From Lepidonotus clava (taxonomy: Eukaryota; Annelida; Polychaeta; Phyllodocida; Polynoidae): DNA of 64,000 nt. The notes below the pieces were generated by a model that made no database searches, was not told where the DNA came from, and saw only the letters and a program-made list of their open reading frames with translations. The position numbers and the translations under genes are program-made. The DNA lies in NCBI GenBank assembly GCA_936440205.1, contig OW387147.1, positions 24,825,629 to 24,889,628 on the forward strand, in the 5' to 3' direction. Below are positions 35,772 to 48,006 of the stretch, piece after piece. Each line of letters opens with the position of its first letter. Position 1 is the first letter of the stretch.

Positions 35772-37303
35772 TAATTAATCATATTGTAGGTCCAAAAATA
35801 TACAAATGCCAGTAGGAAGACCATTCCTTTTTAATAATATCCCTGTTTAAATTACGATAAAAAGGTTTTGTAATTACCTTTTATGTACCTTAAAGAACTC
35901 ACTCACAAAAGTCAAAGGTCAGTGGGTTTTTTTTTCATGAAAAGAAACATATAATATACGAAAGGCACATTTGACTGACTTAGAAAACATAGAATAGAGG
36001 ATGCATCATGCATTATATCTTTAATTGAGTTCACCAGACCTGGAAAGAAAAGCTGTTGCTCCCTTTTAGAACTGTCCCCATAATTCAGTCAAAGCTTTAA
36101 TTCTTAGAACTGGAGGTTCCATCGCCTAGAGGTACCTCACTCACCGCCTTCACGCCTAGGTGCGGACTTCTGAAAAGCTCCATTCACACCTATGTTCACA
36201 CCTTTCTGCTTGGCACTATATCTCCTGTCTCTTTTCCTGTCTAGTCTGAACTGTCTAGTTTGTCTCTTGAGACAGATTTTGCCAAGAGACTCTAAGCTTT
36301 TATGGTGTTAAATGTCATTTACAGGACTGGGGAGGTCCGGGGGGGGGGGGGGGGGTCGCCCCCATTGGTGGGGACCCAATCGGAAAAATACCGCTAAGAA
36401 GCAACGTTTTAATAATTCCGTACATCTTTCAACCTAGTGAATCGGCGGCTCATCTCATGATCAATTCTCAATCCCTACGCCAGAGATTAAAAGTTTCTTG
36501 TCTTTGAATTGTGTAGGACTAACTTTTGGGTGACCTCTCGATTAGTCACTCTATAGTTATTAAGACATACCTTGCCCATGGAAGCCGTAGACAAAAGTAT
36601 TACTAGGTTAAAAAATACAAGGTTTAACGAGAATTTGTTAAGAGAATTTTGAATGAACAACTTTCCTTATACCTCAGCCTTTTCTCAATACAAAAGTCTC
36701 AATACCCATTCCCGACCCTGCCCCTGCATTGACCGGCCCCTTTATGTCAAACGTGATCCTCCTGTGCTTTGGTTCCCCCGCCTTCCTCCACCAACATGGT
36801 ACTTGATTAACCAGGACATCAGTATATCAGCCTGTAAGCCTGCTGGTCTTCACACTTAATCTATGAATGAGGCGACACAGGCATTGCTTGCGACGCCTGC
36901 CCTGTGTTTAGAGTAGGGAGAATTTACGCCTGTCTGGGTGCACTGATGCCAGATAAAGCACCAAGATCTCCCAACCTGACGGGGACGTCGCCCCTCTAAA
37001 CCCCGCCGAATGATGGAATAAATCTCCCGGTGGCGTTCCTCACATGGCCTGTGCCCTGTGAATACTATTGGTCGGGCTGAAGTTGGTTTAGGCCACGTAG
37101 TACCCTCTCAATAACCCTCTATACTCCTCCAATACCCTCTATACCCTTCCCTCAATCCTCCATCATTGGCCCTCCACGTCCCTCCAACTTCCACCCAAAC
37201 GTCTGCATTAATTTCCACGACCCCATGTTTTCCCGCCAAAAAGGGCTTAGTGCCGGAAGTCTGGGTATAACAGACGACATTTAGATATACCTTCATAAGC
37301 CTC

Positions 37304-37450
37304 TCCACTAGAGGGCGTCATGTCACGTCACGTGATCTAGAGCCATTGTGGTGACGTAGCAATCTCTTTCCATGTCGTCAAATGCCGTTGCCATGGCAAC
37401 CGTCATACTTACCGGAAAAGGGTCAAAATTGGAACTGGTATGGGCGGAGC
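37304..37450. promoter_or_regulatory. Promoter-like motif cluster with a perfect RFX X-box
   Basis: Within about 145 bases there are CCACTAGAGGGCG (37305-37317, CTCF-core-like), TCACGTCACGTGA (37323-37335, CRE/E-box-like), TGACGTAG (37352), the perfect palindrome GTTGCCATGGCAAC (37387-37400, RFX X-box), ACCGGAAA (37411, ETS-like) and GGGCGG (37442, GC box). This mixture is typical of an animal core promoter or insulator. No exon was recognised on either side, so the gene it might serve is unknown. Binding-factor names are inferred from consensus matches only. Confidence 0.4.
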
Positions 37451-39683
37451 TACGACTTTTAATATAGAAAGGCGCCTGATTGAAAAAGGGCGGAGAAAAT
37501 CAATAATGGAAAAAGATTCTTACTTTGAAGAATGAAAACATGAACGTATACGTTCATTGCTTGCTTGTGCATGGCCTTCAGTGAATTCACTGGTGAACTA
37601 AAAAGAGTGAAACTAAAGAGCAGAGAAAAGAAACGTGACTGGTTTATATAATCCTCTGTAGTCCATATCAAAACCACCAATATTTGAAGGCCTAACGATT
37701 TTACTTTCTGAAATCAATTTTTGACTTTAAAAGCATTGCCAGTGGTCTAAGGACAGATGGGATTGCTATTGGAATCACATTTTGTTGAGGTCGCACCTAT
37801 CAATACATCGATTCTTAAATCTTAAGCTTCAACATGTAAAGGTTATGGCATTATATTCCCTTTTAGTGAAAATTTCGGTCAGAGTTAATACTTTTAGTTT
37901 ATTTGCTAATTACAATTAATACTCTTATTTACTTATTACAAGATGTCTTGAGGGTCATTTTTTCTATTGATATCAGTTGATATTAATTTGCAATGAAATT
38001 ACGATCAGGTTTTACCAAATTGATTACCAACGTATAGATCCAAAACGCATTTGAAATAACCTCTAATTTATTGTGCTTTTTCCTGCAAGCTTATATGTTT
38101 CCCAAGATAAGATTATTTTGTATCATTGAACCACAAAATAGTGGTAATTCAAAAAGAAGGAATGTGAATAAGGGTTAGTGGAATGTGATGAAAGGAAAAA
38201 ACAAAAAATGGTAGAATCAAAAACAAAATCCTGAAAATGAGGAATGTCTGGTCTAGTCTAGACGTTGGGCGATGGCATCGGTCCATCAATAAAACACAAC
38301 CTTCAGTTTTCTAGATATTTTCAAGAAGATTCATGTTCAATACCACCAGGTGGTGACCCAAGTCACCCCTGGTAGGCTTCCAAAAAGATGAGGGAAACCG
38401 ATGGAACTTTGAATTTATTGGTAAATTATTGTAATTACATCACTGACGCACGGCAATGTCAGTTTGACTGATGAGTGTCGCACGTGTGATCATATTTTAC
38501 ACCCTTTATTTCATTAGATGTTTATTTTCAACATGTTAATACCTGGGCATTACGTACAAGCTTGGATTACATGCCCATTAATCTAGATTCCTATGATGAG
38601 AAAATATATCATAGAACAAACAGGAAATCTATGTTTAGCGGTAAAGGGATTTGGCCTATTTTGCTAGGTCGAGGGAAAAATCCCATCAGAGGTGATTATA
38701 CATACTTGGACGAAAAGATTCTTGAAGGCACTCGAGACGAGCTTCCACACATCCCTCTTTTGCCTACTTATAGCTCCCAAAGACGCCTCTTCCAGTCACT
38801 GGTCTCACTCTGTATCATGAAGTCAAACCTGTCGGACGTACCTCTTCAAGGAGCAGTATTTTTGTCCAACAGCAATTCCATTATTCATATATATAAGACT
38901 TTCCTCAGCACACAGAGACTGACTATATTGACTTGAACTGTACTTATATTGATACTTGTTATGTCAAGTTTATTCTCCTTGTACTTTTTAGTTTGTGTTG
39001 TTTTACCGAAATTGTGTTATCTCCAACTTACCGTATCACCTCTTCTGTCAGTTACGAATAAAAAGTTCGGTGGCTGGAAGGATTAATCTAAAGGCGCCTT
39101 TACAAGTTCAAGCATAGCCAAGACAATTCCTAAAAGTGACAAATTAACCTTAATATTCTTTTGAAATAAAACACAAGCAACTCGAGTCCTTTCTTCATTT
39201 ACATTGGTTGAGAAAACCAACCCTTTTCAAATATTTTCAGAACTTTATTAACAAGCTTAAGCTCGAGAAGCAGGGGATATCTAGGGGTGTCGAAGTGGTT
39301 ACCATCCTATTTTGTGAATGGCGGAGACTGAAACTGTGCCACAGACTCAGACAGAGATGTATTATACATCTTTGTGATTAAACAGGAAGGGGGAAATATT
39401 GCATAGGTCTGCATGAATTAATGCTCAACGTTAAACTATGGTATTTTTTGTAATTATAATTATACTGTCCCCTCTCTCCATCTCTTTACGAAATCCTAAT
39501 TCTGCCAATGCAATACACATTCACATTGGCTGTGTATGCGGGTATACATGTACTTACTTCTCTATAACAGAGCCAAGCCAACAGTGGCCAGGACATTCAT
39601 TTCAGAAACAAGCCAGGAACATATTTGCACGATTGATTTCATAGGCAGCGTATTGAGGGAAATAGACAGCCTTCATTGAACAA

Positions 39684-39775
39684 GGTCACGTGACCAGAAA
39701 ACGGACGCATTAGGTCTGCGCATGCTCTGTGCGCCGCATCGACTGTTTGGACAAACTGCGCAGGCGCGCCTGTAA
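39684..39775. promoter_or_regulatory. CpG-rich patch with E-box and NRF1-like words
   Basis: It contains GGTCACGTGACC at 39684-39695, a palindromic E-box of the USF/TFE type, then CTGCGCATGCTC and CTGCGCAGGCGCGCC, both near matches to the NRF1 consensus. It is short, GC-rich and isolated in AT-rich DNA. A promoter or enhancer is plausible but unproven. Confidence 0.3.
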
Positions 39776-39870
39776 GGAACATAGCCAAGGGTATGACTGG
39801 GTGTTTTCACTGTTTGATTGCCTCCTAGTATGACCCAACCAATTTTAGCTTCACAGTCTGGACATAGACT

Positions 39871-40506
39871 TAAAGAGCCAGTGACACGTCCAAACATGCT
39901 AAGAACATTTCGTTTGGTCTTTAACAAATAAATATGTCTTGCTTATTTAAACCTCAAGTAAATTTTCAGTTTAAAAGTATTAGTTAATTGAATTCTGAAA
40001 CTGCCTTATCTGTGTTGTGCCGGTACAACCTGGGGATAAGGATTCTATGACGTCATCAGGAGACTCCAATCTTGTATACATGCATACTTATATACTAGAT
40101 AGCATTTATTCATATGCACAAGTAACCTTAAAATCCAGCTCTATATAGGCCAGTGCACAATAATCAACCCTCCCTCAATGTAACGTTGTGCAGTTTTGTT
40201 TCTGTTGCTGCAGTAGTGTTATAAATAGACATGTTTTAACACCTGTATCACCCTTTGGATATTCGCGCTACACTTAACACAGCAGTAAGACAGTTCTCCC
40301 GGTGACGTCACACCCAGGGCCCTGTAGCAGGGTGTACTCAGAAAGATAAGGGTCACAGTAACACCCCAAAGCACAGTAAGCGTGTCCAGTACACAATAAT
40401 GCAAAGTTATTCTTTAATGGACGTCAATGGAATATTTCAATTTTGTTTCATTCTATTTGAAAGTGGAACTAGAATTGTTTCTTAAAATCATGTCACAGGA
40501 TCTTTA
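39871..40506. mobile_element. Palindromic MITE with 5-bp target duplication
   Basis: The tips TAAAGAGCCAGTGACA and (inverted) TAAAGATCCTGTGACA pair, flanked by the identical pentamer AGACT (39866-39870 and 40507-40511). The interior pairs imperfectly as well: CTTATCTG...TGACGTCATCAGGAG near 40000-40065 faces CTCCCGGTGACGTCA...AGATAAG near 40296-40350. Each arm therefore carries a TGACGTCA (CRE) palindrome. About 636 bp with no coding capacity. The superfamily is uncertain. Confidence 0.72.
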
Positions 40507-40511
40507 AGACT

Positions 40512-43083
40512 GGTCGCTGTAGGCCTACATGCTGGGCGTCTTAGATAACGTTAGGGAAAGTCAGCATTTCATTTAGTTGTTTACATTCCCAGAAAAACAC
40601 TAATTACGCGTGCCTGTGCCACACTGACCTATTATTTCAATCCACAGGCTCTTTTTAATCCAATAATCATATTGCCATTCTATACCTCAGACGTGGTATA
40701 AGAAAAGACGTGGTATAGAAACCTGGGTTCTTCCAGTTTGATATTCCCAGAATGAGCAGCATCTTATGCCCAATGATACACTATCTGTCATACCGGTAAT
40801 CGGAACGTATTGCTATTAAAAAAAAGCAATTGGATCCCAGCAACAGCGGCCAAAGCCTGGGGGGTAGCGGGTGCAGTTTACTTCCACCAAGTGCCCCTTT
40901 ACTCAGCCCCTGCCCGGCCCCGAGCAGCTCCGAGCAGCTCTCTGTCCATCTGGAATGACCCCCGCAGACTGCTGGAATTAGTTTAGGTTCGATCGTTTCC
41001 CCGCGTCCTCTGATGAAGGGGACAGACGGTGGCCGTTGTCAAGGAGGTGTCTCATGAAACGGTGGCCCCAAGAACCGACTGGCGGCTTAAAAACGCCAAT
41101 CTTGGCACCTGCCACACACAACTTTTTATGCGCTTTAAAGTTCTTTGAAAAACAACAATAGCTGTTTTGTAGTTAGCAATTTCATGAGAAAACGTTAAAT
41201 TGATTGTTAGGTTTTGAAAAATAACTTTTTAAAATATGGAATCAATAGGCCCCAATTACAGGAGCGCTATATTTTTCAGTAATAATTTAGAGGTTGTTTT
41301 GAAAGTTATAATGATGATTTCACCGTGTCTATATTATTCGTAGGTACAAATCCTTGATTAGGCTAAAAGATATGATAATGAGTAGTAGCACAATACATTC
41401 ATAGTCTAATCACAAATTAGCAAGTGAACAGACCTGTACGAAGCAGAAAATAAATTGATGAATTTATATCTCCCATCCGATATTTATAAAATCCATAAAC
41501 ATTGTGAAGACCATTATCAAAGATGTCCCATTCCTAGGGTTCTTCTGTCACACCCTGGAGACCCTCAACCCCTCTGTAATCTACGTCATCTTGTCCCATC
41601 AACTTTTCTTTGTGATCTTCTCCGTGATTGGCGTTGGTGACATTAGGCATCTGAAGCTTGTTGTAGTTCGGTCCTCTCTCGCTAGGGGCTCTTCTCTCCG
41701 TTACTGCTTGAAGCACTTCCGGTGGGCTCTTATTGCGTAAAGGTAGGGAAGTACTGATTCTTATTCAATCGGACACAGGACAACTTTAGAGCTTTTCATG
41801 CTCTCGAATTGAAGAAAACCTTCAGATATTGCTTTAATTATTGCTCACGAAAGCAAATATCAAAGTAAATTATGGTCAAATTCAAATGCAAAGTATACTA
41901 GCTGAAGGACTTAGACCATAAATGCGTCATAAAAAGTATTCATACCAATCAGTTTCTCTGGTTAGATGTGTGTTGCAATGGCAGGAAGAATTGCTTGTCA
42001 CATAAATAGGCCTACTGAAAACCCTAATCAGTTACAATATGGACCTAAAATAACATAGAATTGAATAGAAAGAATACCCTCGACAACAATTCATGGATAC
42101 TAAAATCATTTGTAGAAATAGTAAACCCTTGAAACACGGAGATTCCTATGGATTTTGATTAAACCATTGCCTGACATAGGCCTTATAGAGGTAGCTATAA
42201 AATAAACTCACAATAGAATAAACATATATATATCCTAACACATGCGCTTTTTATGATAAATGATTGGCTCCATATTTACACTTCAAACATTGTCAAATCG
42301 CACATTCGTTGACTACCGTGAGCATGAACTAGATCTTTGGTCACCGTTCTACTCATCACACGGGAAATAGAAAATTAAGTGCATGGCTTCGCATATTTTC
42401 CTTTTCCCTCCAGTCCCTCCCGATCCACACTCAGGCTCATTGTAATACAGTTCTCGTTCAAGTGGTCTCGGTCTATGTTGCAGAAACAATTAAATCATCC
42501 TTTTCTAGATCCTTCTATACACTATTTAATACATAAATGGCACTTGGTCTTGACTGAGAAGTAAAGGAACATTTTTAATTCTTTAACCATTATTCGCTTG
42601 AAATTAAAAGGATAACGATGCACACACATGTGTGTGCTTGTCTGTGTTAAAAGTGAATGAATCGTTGACCAGTCGCCCAAATTTGAATGATAATGTTGGA
42701 CAAAAAGCCTTCGTCGAACGGTGGTACAGCCTGGAAGCCCCATATGTTCTTCTATCAAGATGGATACATACCTAATAGAAAAGTATAGCAAAGGGTCTAA
42801 GGCCTTGGGCCTCGGGCCACTGGTACCGGTCAGACCATCCTCTTGTGAAAGCACGTGACTTGGAATTTCTTGAAAACATAGAATTTCGGAGTCGATGTAG
42901 CTCTATTCCTTAAAAATGAAACTCTAGAGAGGAGATTAGGTTCATTTTCAAAATGCGTCGCCTAATCTTTTAAGAATAAGATGGATACATTTTCCAGGAA
43001 AATGTGATCTTTTACCAGAGTAAACGTACATTGTATACTGATTTTTAAGGACGGCTATTTACCCAGAAAATGATGTATGCTTC
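40512..43083. other. Gene-free stretch, one possible exon-like block
   Basis: At 40.84-41.10 kb there is a GC-rich block with CGAGCAGCTC repeated twice. At 41504-41740 both strands are open with ordinary codon use; see findings. Otherwise AT-rich sequence with nothing recognised. Confidence 0.45.
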
Positions 43084-43087
43084 TTAA

Positions 43088-43974
43088 GGACAATCGCGCC
43101 ATTTTCCAGATATTCTAAAAATGAAAGTTCTTCAATGTTTCCCAAATTTTGCAGGAATGTTCACTAACGTCCTGACAATGCATAACTAAAATGGAAAATT
43201 GTGTGTCATGATAACTTTTAGAGATAAAAATACCCAAAGAAGAACAATTTTGTGGAAATATTGCAAATGCTGAAAATTGGCTTGACCAGGAAAAAATATG
43301 TTTTTTTCTGTATTTTTCTTAATATATGTTGTATCAAAATACTATTTTTACATTCATTATTGTGACGGGTCCCCTGCACAATATGAAATGCTTATTTTAT
43401 GTTTAATGTAAATATTTTACTTAGTTTTTGAAGAAAACATATATTTATCCATTTCAAGCTATGTTCATTGTCACAATGGATATTCAGCTCCCCTGGCTAA
43501 GTGTGCACGGTGACCCCCTATTTTTTTGAGTTGAAAAGTAAGTATACACTCTTCTGCATATAATATTAACTTTAATAGCAATTTTCAATGTCAGAATTAT
43601 TTGTATGGAACTTTATTTTTGAATTTTTGTATTTCTTAAGTATTTTATTTTGCATATTTTTGAGTTAAAAATGTATAATACTCAATCAGATTTTACAAAA
43701 GTCTTTCTTTCTCACCTGAGAAAACCTGGACCGTTCCATTAAAAGCATTAGATTTGTTGTCCTGTTATTTCTATCAAAATAATTAGCAAATAAAATAAAT
43801 TTTCAAAATTAGTTTTTTGAGTAAATTTTTGAATAATTATCAAATGAATAAACTCTTCTAGCTCAAAAGTTTCCATGGTGACCTATGATTATTTTTGTAT
43901 TTATGGTACCTGTATGGGTGTAACTAATGTTTTAAAGAAATATCAATGCTACTTCTATAATGGCGCGATTGTCC
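43088..43974. mobile_element. TTAA-flanked MITE (family 2)
   Basis: The terminal inverted repeats GGACAATCGCGCCATT...AATGGCGCGATTGTCC are perfect over 16 bases and flanked by TTAA on both sides (43084-43087 and 43975-43978). The 887-bp interior is very AT-rich, has no coding capacity and does not continue the inverted repeat. TTAA target sites point to piggyBac-type insertion, but the tip sequence is not the usual CCC start. Confidence 0.75.
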
Positions 43975-43978
43975 TTAA

Positions 43979-46900
43979 AAAAAACTAATATTTGGTCATA
44001 GTGGCTACAAAGTAGAGTCATCTATATAGACACTTTCCAAAGCAGTCTACTAAAAGCATCCGATAGCATCCATATCGCTCTCACAAAAAGGCGGGTTCTG
44101 TAATATCCCAAATGCTATGCACTTATGTTCCCCAAGACAGACCAATAATTGTATCAGCGGATCGACCACTACGTTTTCCCATCCGTTCTTTAAGTCTTAT
44201 AGAGAGGAGTGCTTTATGAATGTATGTATGGGGCGTGGGCTTAATACGATCATGTCAGAGTAGGGTAGGGACAATGTAGGTCCCTCTGTGGGGGTATCAT
44301 TGAGGTGGTGTGGGCGTTGGCTCCATGTCGAGGTATTAGAGTCAAACATACACTATGTGTCGGTGATTCCTGACTGTATGTATAATGAAGCCCGGTTTAC
44401 ACCTCACGATTTCTCGTCATGCGACAATTGCTATAACATGGCCATGATAATGGAATTCATACTGTCTACACCGCTATCGTCACTGAACGAACCAAGAAGT
44501 TGAAATAAATCATAGTTTCACAGTGTACAGCTTTAGCTACATCAGACTTGTTTTCGATATTTCCTAACAATCTCTTAACAATTTGCCTTTGGTAATAAAG
44601 GGTAGATATAAAATTAAGAAGAACCTTTATACGGTTATCATGAGAAATAATGACCAATTTCACACATGTAAGAAACTTTCAACATTGTGTCAAGTTACTC
44701 CTGACAACCTTACTATTTATATATCCACTCCCTATTAATAATTGTCTACAAGCTTAAGATATGATCTCCTATCTCAAGAACATTGTTGGGACTATCGTAA
44801 AGCTGTAGGGTAGTGTACGGTCGCCGATTCGCATATTAAAAATGATTCGGAAAAAAAAGATCGAAAATGTGAACCACTTTGAGAGAAGCCTTAACGATAA
44901 AGCTGACTGATGCATCTCTTCAGATAGGTGAGTTCGATTGAGGTCATCAAAGGTATCATTCTTTTCATTTGCAACAAAATTAATTGAGGGATCTTTTGTC
45001 AGTCTAGTGAATCGGTCCCTTTCACTGGCTGACTATAATCTTATATCAACGATACATCAGTATAAGATGTCGTTCGCATCTACACTGGGGCAGGTTAATA
45101 ATCATTATCAAAAAGGTTCTTGTAATGTATAGCCCCTCCCTTCAGCTATACTTGCAAACACTAAAAACTAACATTATCCTATGCACTGTAGTCGCTAATC
45201 ACCCACATTAAGAATAATACCTACAGATGATATACACATTTTGTAGGAAGCAAATTCAATTCATCTAGATACTGTTCTTCTGATACATTTTATATAACAT
45301 AATTATTTGATCTAAGTTATTTACAATGTAAGAGCTCTTATCACTTATCAGTGTTTTTTTTAGACGGAGAAGACAATTGCAAGCTCCATTCGATTCCCAT
45401 AAAAGCGTTTCCAGCTTTTTCCCCATTTAGTCCCCCATCCTTTCTTGCTAGATTACCTTAATTAAGTAGATTGTCTTTCCTTTAATTGTGTATTTTTGTC
45501 TAATGCTCTAGCGGATCGATTATTCTAAGCAGCCTTGTCTTTATATAAACTGAAATGCCTCTGTATAAATTATAATAGGACTATCGTCCTTTAATTCATG
45601 GCGATCTAACGAAAAATGCATTAGTGTCTCCACGTTTGTTTTATGACAAATTTGTGTGGATATGCACCGTACATAACTAGCGCCCTTTTATTGTATTTTC
45701 TTCAAGATATGGACCTACTCGTCTTCTTTGTAACTAATATACAACAGTTAAGAGGTGGCCTGACAGTTCTCCCTGATACAATATCGAAACCCTTTTATAC
45801 ATAAATAGTCATTAAATTATTTTAACAATTAAATAAACAGTATAAAATCCTAGTAAATTATATGAAAATAGGTCTACAGATTCCTGTGCAATTACACTGG
45901 GATAGAAAAAGAACGGCTAACATTTGTACATAATTTCTCCCAGACGCGATTCTCTGGTTTGTTGTATTTTGGTGTACCTGCAGGCTAAATCAAGGTGCGT
46001 TGTGGGTAATATGTTGACAAGTCCATTTCCTCGTACAAGCCTTTAGCATATAACTGTTTATCATTTATGGTATCATCTGTTGTTGAAGGTTCTGAAAAGG
46101 TAGCACTTGGATTATTTTCATTTTGCATTTGTATGTACTGAGTATTTCTTATGTTAGTTTTGATAATTGTTCATTAGACACTTTTATTTAGCCAAAAACT
46201 ACAAAATGCTCCGAAATTAGCCTGCATGTGCACGAAATACAGCAAGAATGGGAACTGCGTCTGCCTGATATTTTAGAAGGAAGTATACCTTAGCATACAG
46301 ATTCAAACACTGGGCGAATTAGGTAACCTTTCTGAAAGATGCAAGGCCAAACCTAAGCATAATAAGCACTACCAATTCATCAAATCTCTTAGGTCTACTA
46401 GAACTGCTCCTCTTTATTTCTAGGAGTTTAGTAACACACCCAAAAGCGTCCTTTCAAGGAAAGGCCAACTCTTTAGGCCAGTAGTCCTCATCAGGGGAAC
46501 AATAAATGTAGCAACCTTCTCCCGGCGTCCGAAACAAATTAGTCAAAGGTCTTGGGTCAATCTTACATTGTGTCTGGAGTCTTTGGGGGACGTGCAGGGA
46601 TTATTGCACATGAATTAGATAGGGCTTGGTTTCCTTTGTACCCACGCCTCCCTCACTATCGTCTAACAAAAAGCTTATTTTCCTTTTGTATTTGAACATT
46701 GGATTCAGGCAATTACATTGGTTAACAAACTAGAACATGTAATATTCTGGCTTAGAACTATTCCAGTTCCAGTGTCCATATAAAGTTGAGTTCCTTGAAT
46801 TCCTAGGTGTATTTGTTAAATGGTTTATTTAAGACTTAAGTCCACTTTTTCAACGTCCATTAGAATAAAGCTGATTAGCATTCAATAACTACATGAACCA

Positions 46901-47700
46901 TTCTATAGTCCTTCACTCAAAAGTTCATTTCAGGCACTAAATTGCTAAATGAAACGCATTATTCACTCTGAATAGATCTCTTATGTCTTCGGAAATCTCC
47001 AGACGGAAGTAGGAATTGTAAAAACTGTGTTGCATTATTATGATCTAAAGGGATTTAAAATTCCCTTTGAAATGATATTGAGGATGCAAGGATCTCGTTT
47101 TATTCATAATAAACACTTGGAAATTATGAAATTCCTCCTAGTCAAAATCGCCTCGTGAAAAACAGGCTTAAAGTCGTGTTCATTTTGATACATTTTCCAT
47201 AAAGAAAAAAGGACACATTTCTGCACTTTACACGGACATCTCCGTCCCTTTCATTTTGTTTGATTTGCAATTTCATTGGATCTCTTTTTACATTGCACCT
47301 CGGTCTGCTGCCACATAAAACCTGGGTATTGTCGAGGCTGATTCTCATTAAGAAGTCGTTTGACACGAGTAAGGCATCAGTCAGGGGAGATGGGCTTCCA
47401 ATAATCATCTGATAAAGGTATCAAGGGCCTGGAATAATAGCAATTTTCAGAGGGTAGAATTGCACATGGCCTCAAAGGTTTTGTGTATTTTTACTTTAAC
47501 AGTATGTTTAATTTGATAATAGTGCGTTCTTGCTTACTGTTGTGGAAATATTACAAAATACAAACGGATAAATCAATGGGCTGCAAAGCCTGTTTCATAT
47601 ACATAGAGTTTAGATGGATACGTTTGCCATTTCTAAAAATTGGCAGATGTGAAAAAGAATATTGAAGTGATATCATTTTCGTTGTGTAACAATTATTGAT
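43979..47700. other. Gene-free stretch
   Basis: No supported gene, RNA or intact element. The 46.5-46.65 kb part has higher complexity, including CAAAGGTCTTGGGTCA, which resembles a nuclear-receptor half-site pair. The phrase CCCGGTTTACACCTCACGA near 44390 resembles MITE tips seen in other animals, but no partner end was found. Confidence 0.5.
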
Positions 47701-48006
47701 ATTTATTTCCCGGATAGAATAAATAGACTAGAGTGATTGGAAATAACAAGGGATAACAGGTGATTGGTTTGGACATTAATAAATAGGATTACTTATTTTA
47801 TCCTCCTAGTTACATTGACTCTAAAGTTTACAATTCTGTGGCAAAGTGACGTTTGTGGCAGTTGAATTACGAATGACCAACAGATTGTTTGCTTGGATTT
47901 ATATAGTGACATCTTTATGGATTCGCATAACCAAGGTTATGGAATGGTTATGTCACCGACGCTCCTGAAATAACAATTTTATTCAGGTATCACTAAACAA
48001 AATATT
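47701..48006 (-). mobile_element. Solo terminal repeat of a Ngaro relative (fossil)
   Basis: About 306 bp that align, in the same order, with the B2-A2 block of the Ngaro element at 8488-8786. Shared words in order include GAATAAATA, TGATTTGGACAT/TGGTTTGGACAT, TTACTTATTTTATCC, ACTCTAAAGTTTA, AATTCTG, GAATGACCAAC, TTTATATAGT, CTCC(T/G)GAAATAA and AGGTATC. Identity is much lower than between the young element's own repeats. This is therefore an older member of a related family, reduced to one terminal unit with no coding parts left, like a solo LTR. Confidence 0.75.

Larger units (their letters stand above)
34973..39683. other. Gene-free stretch with scattered elements
   Basis: No supported gene outside the listed MITE and promoter-like patch. 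It holds a G17 tract at 36339-36355, a short TACCCTCT-type array at about 37100-37160, and a 124-residue plus-strand frame at 38562-38936 with no domain that could be recognised. Confidence 0.5.

Noticed and set aside
38562-38936. 124-residue plus-strand frame considered as a transposase or host exon
   Set aside because: No recognisable motif, no repeat boundaries around it, and no splice-site context strong enough to support an exon.
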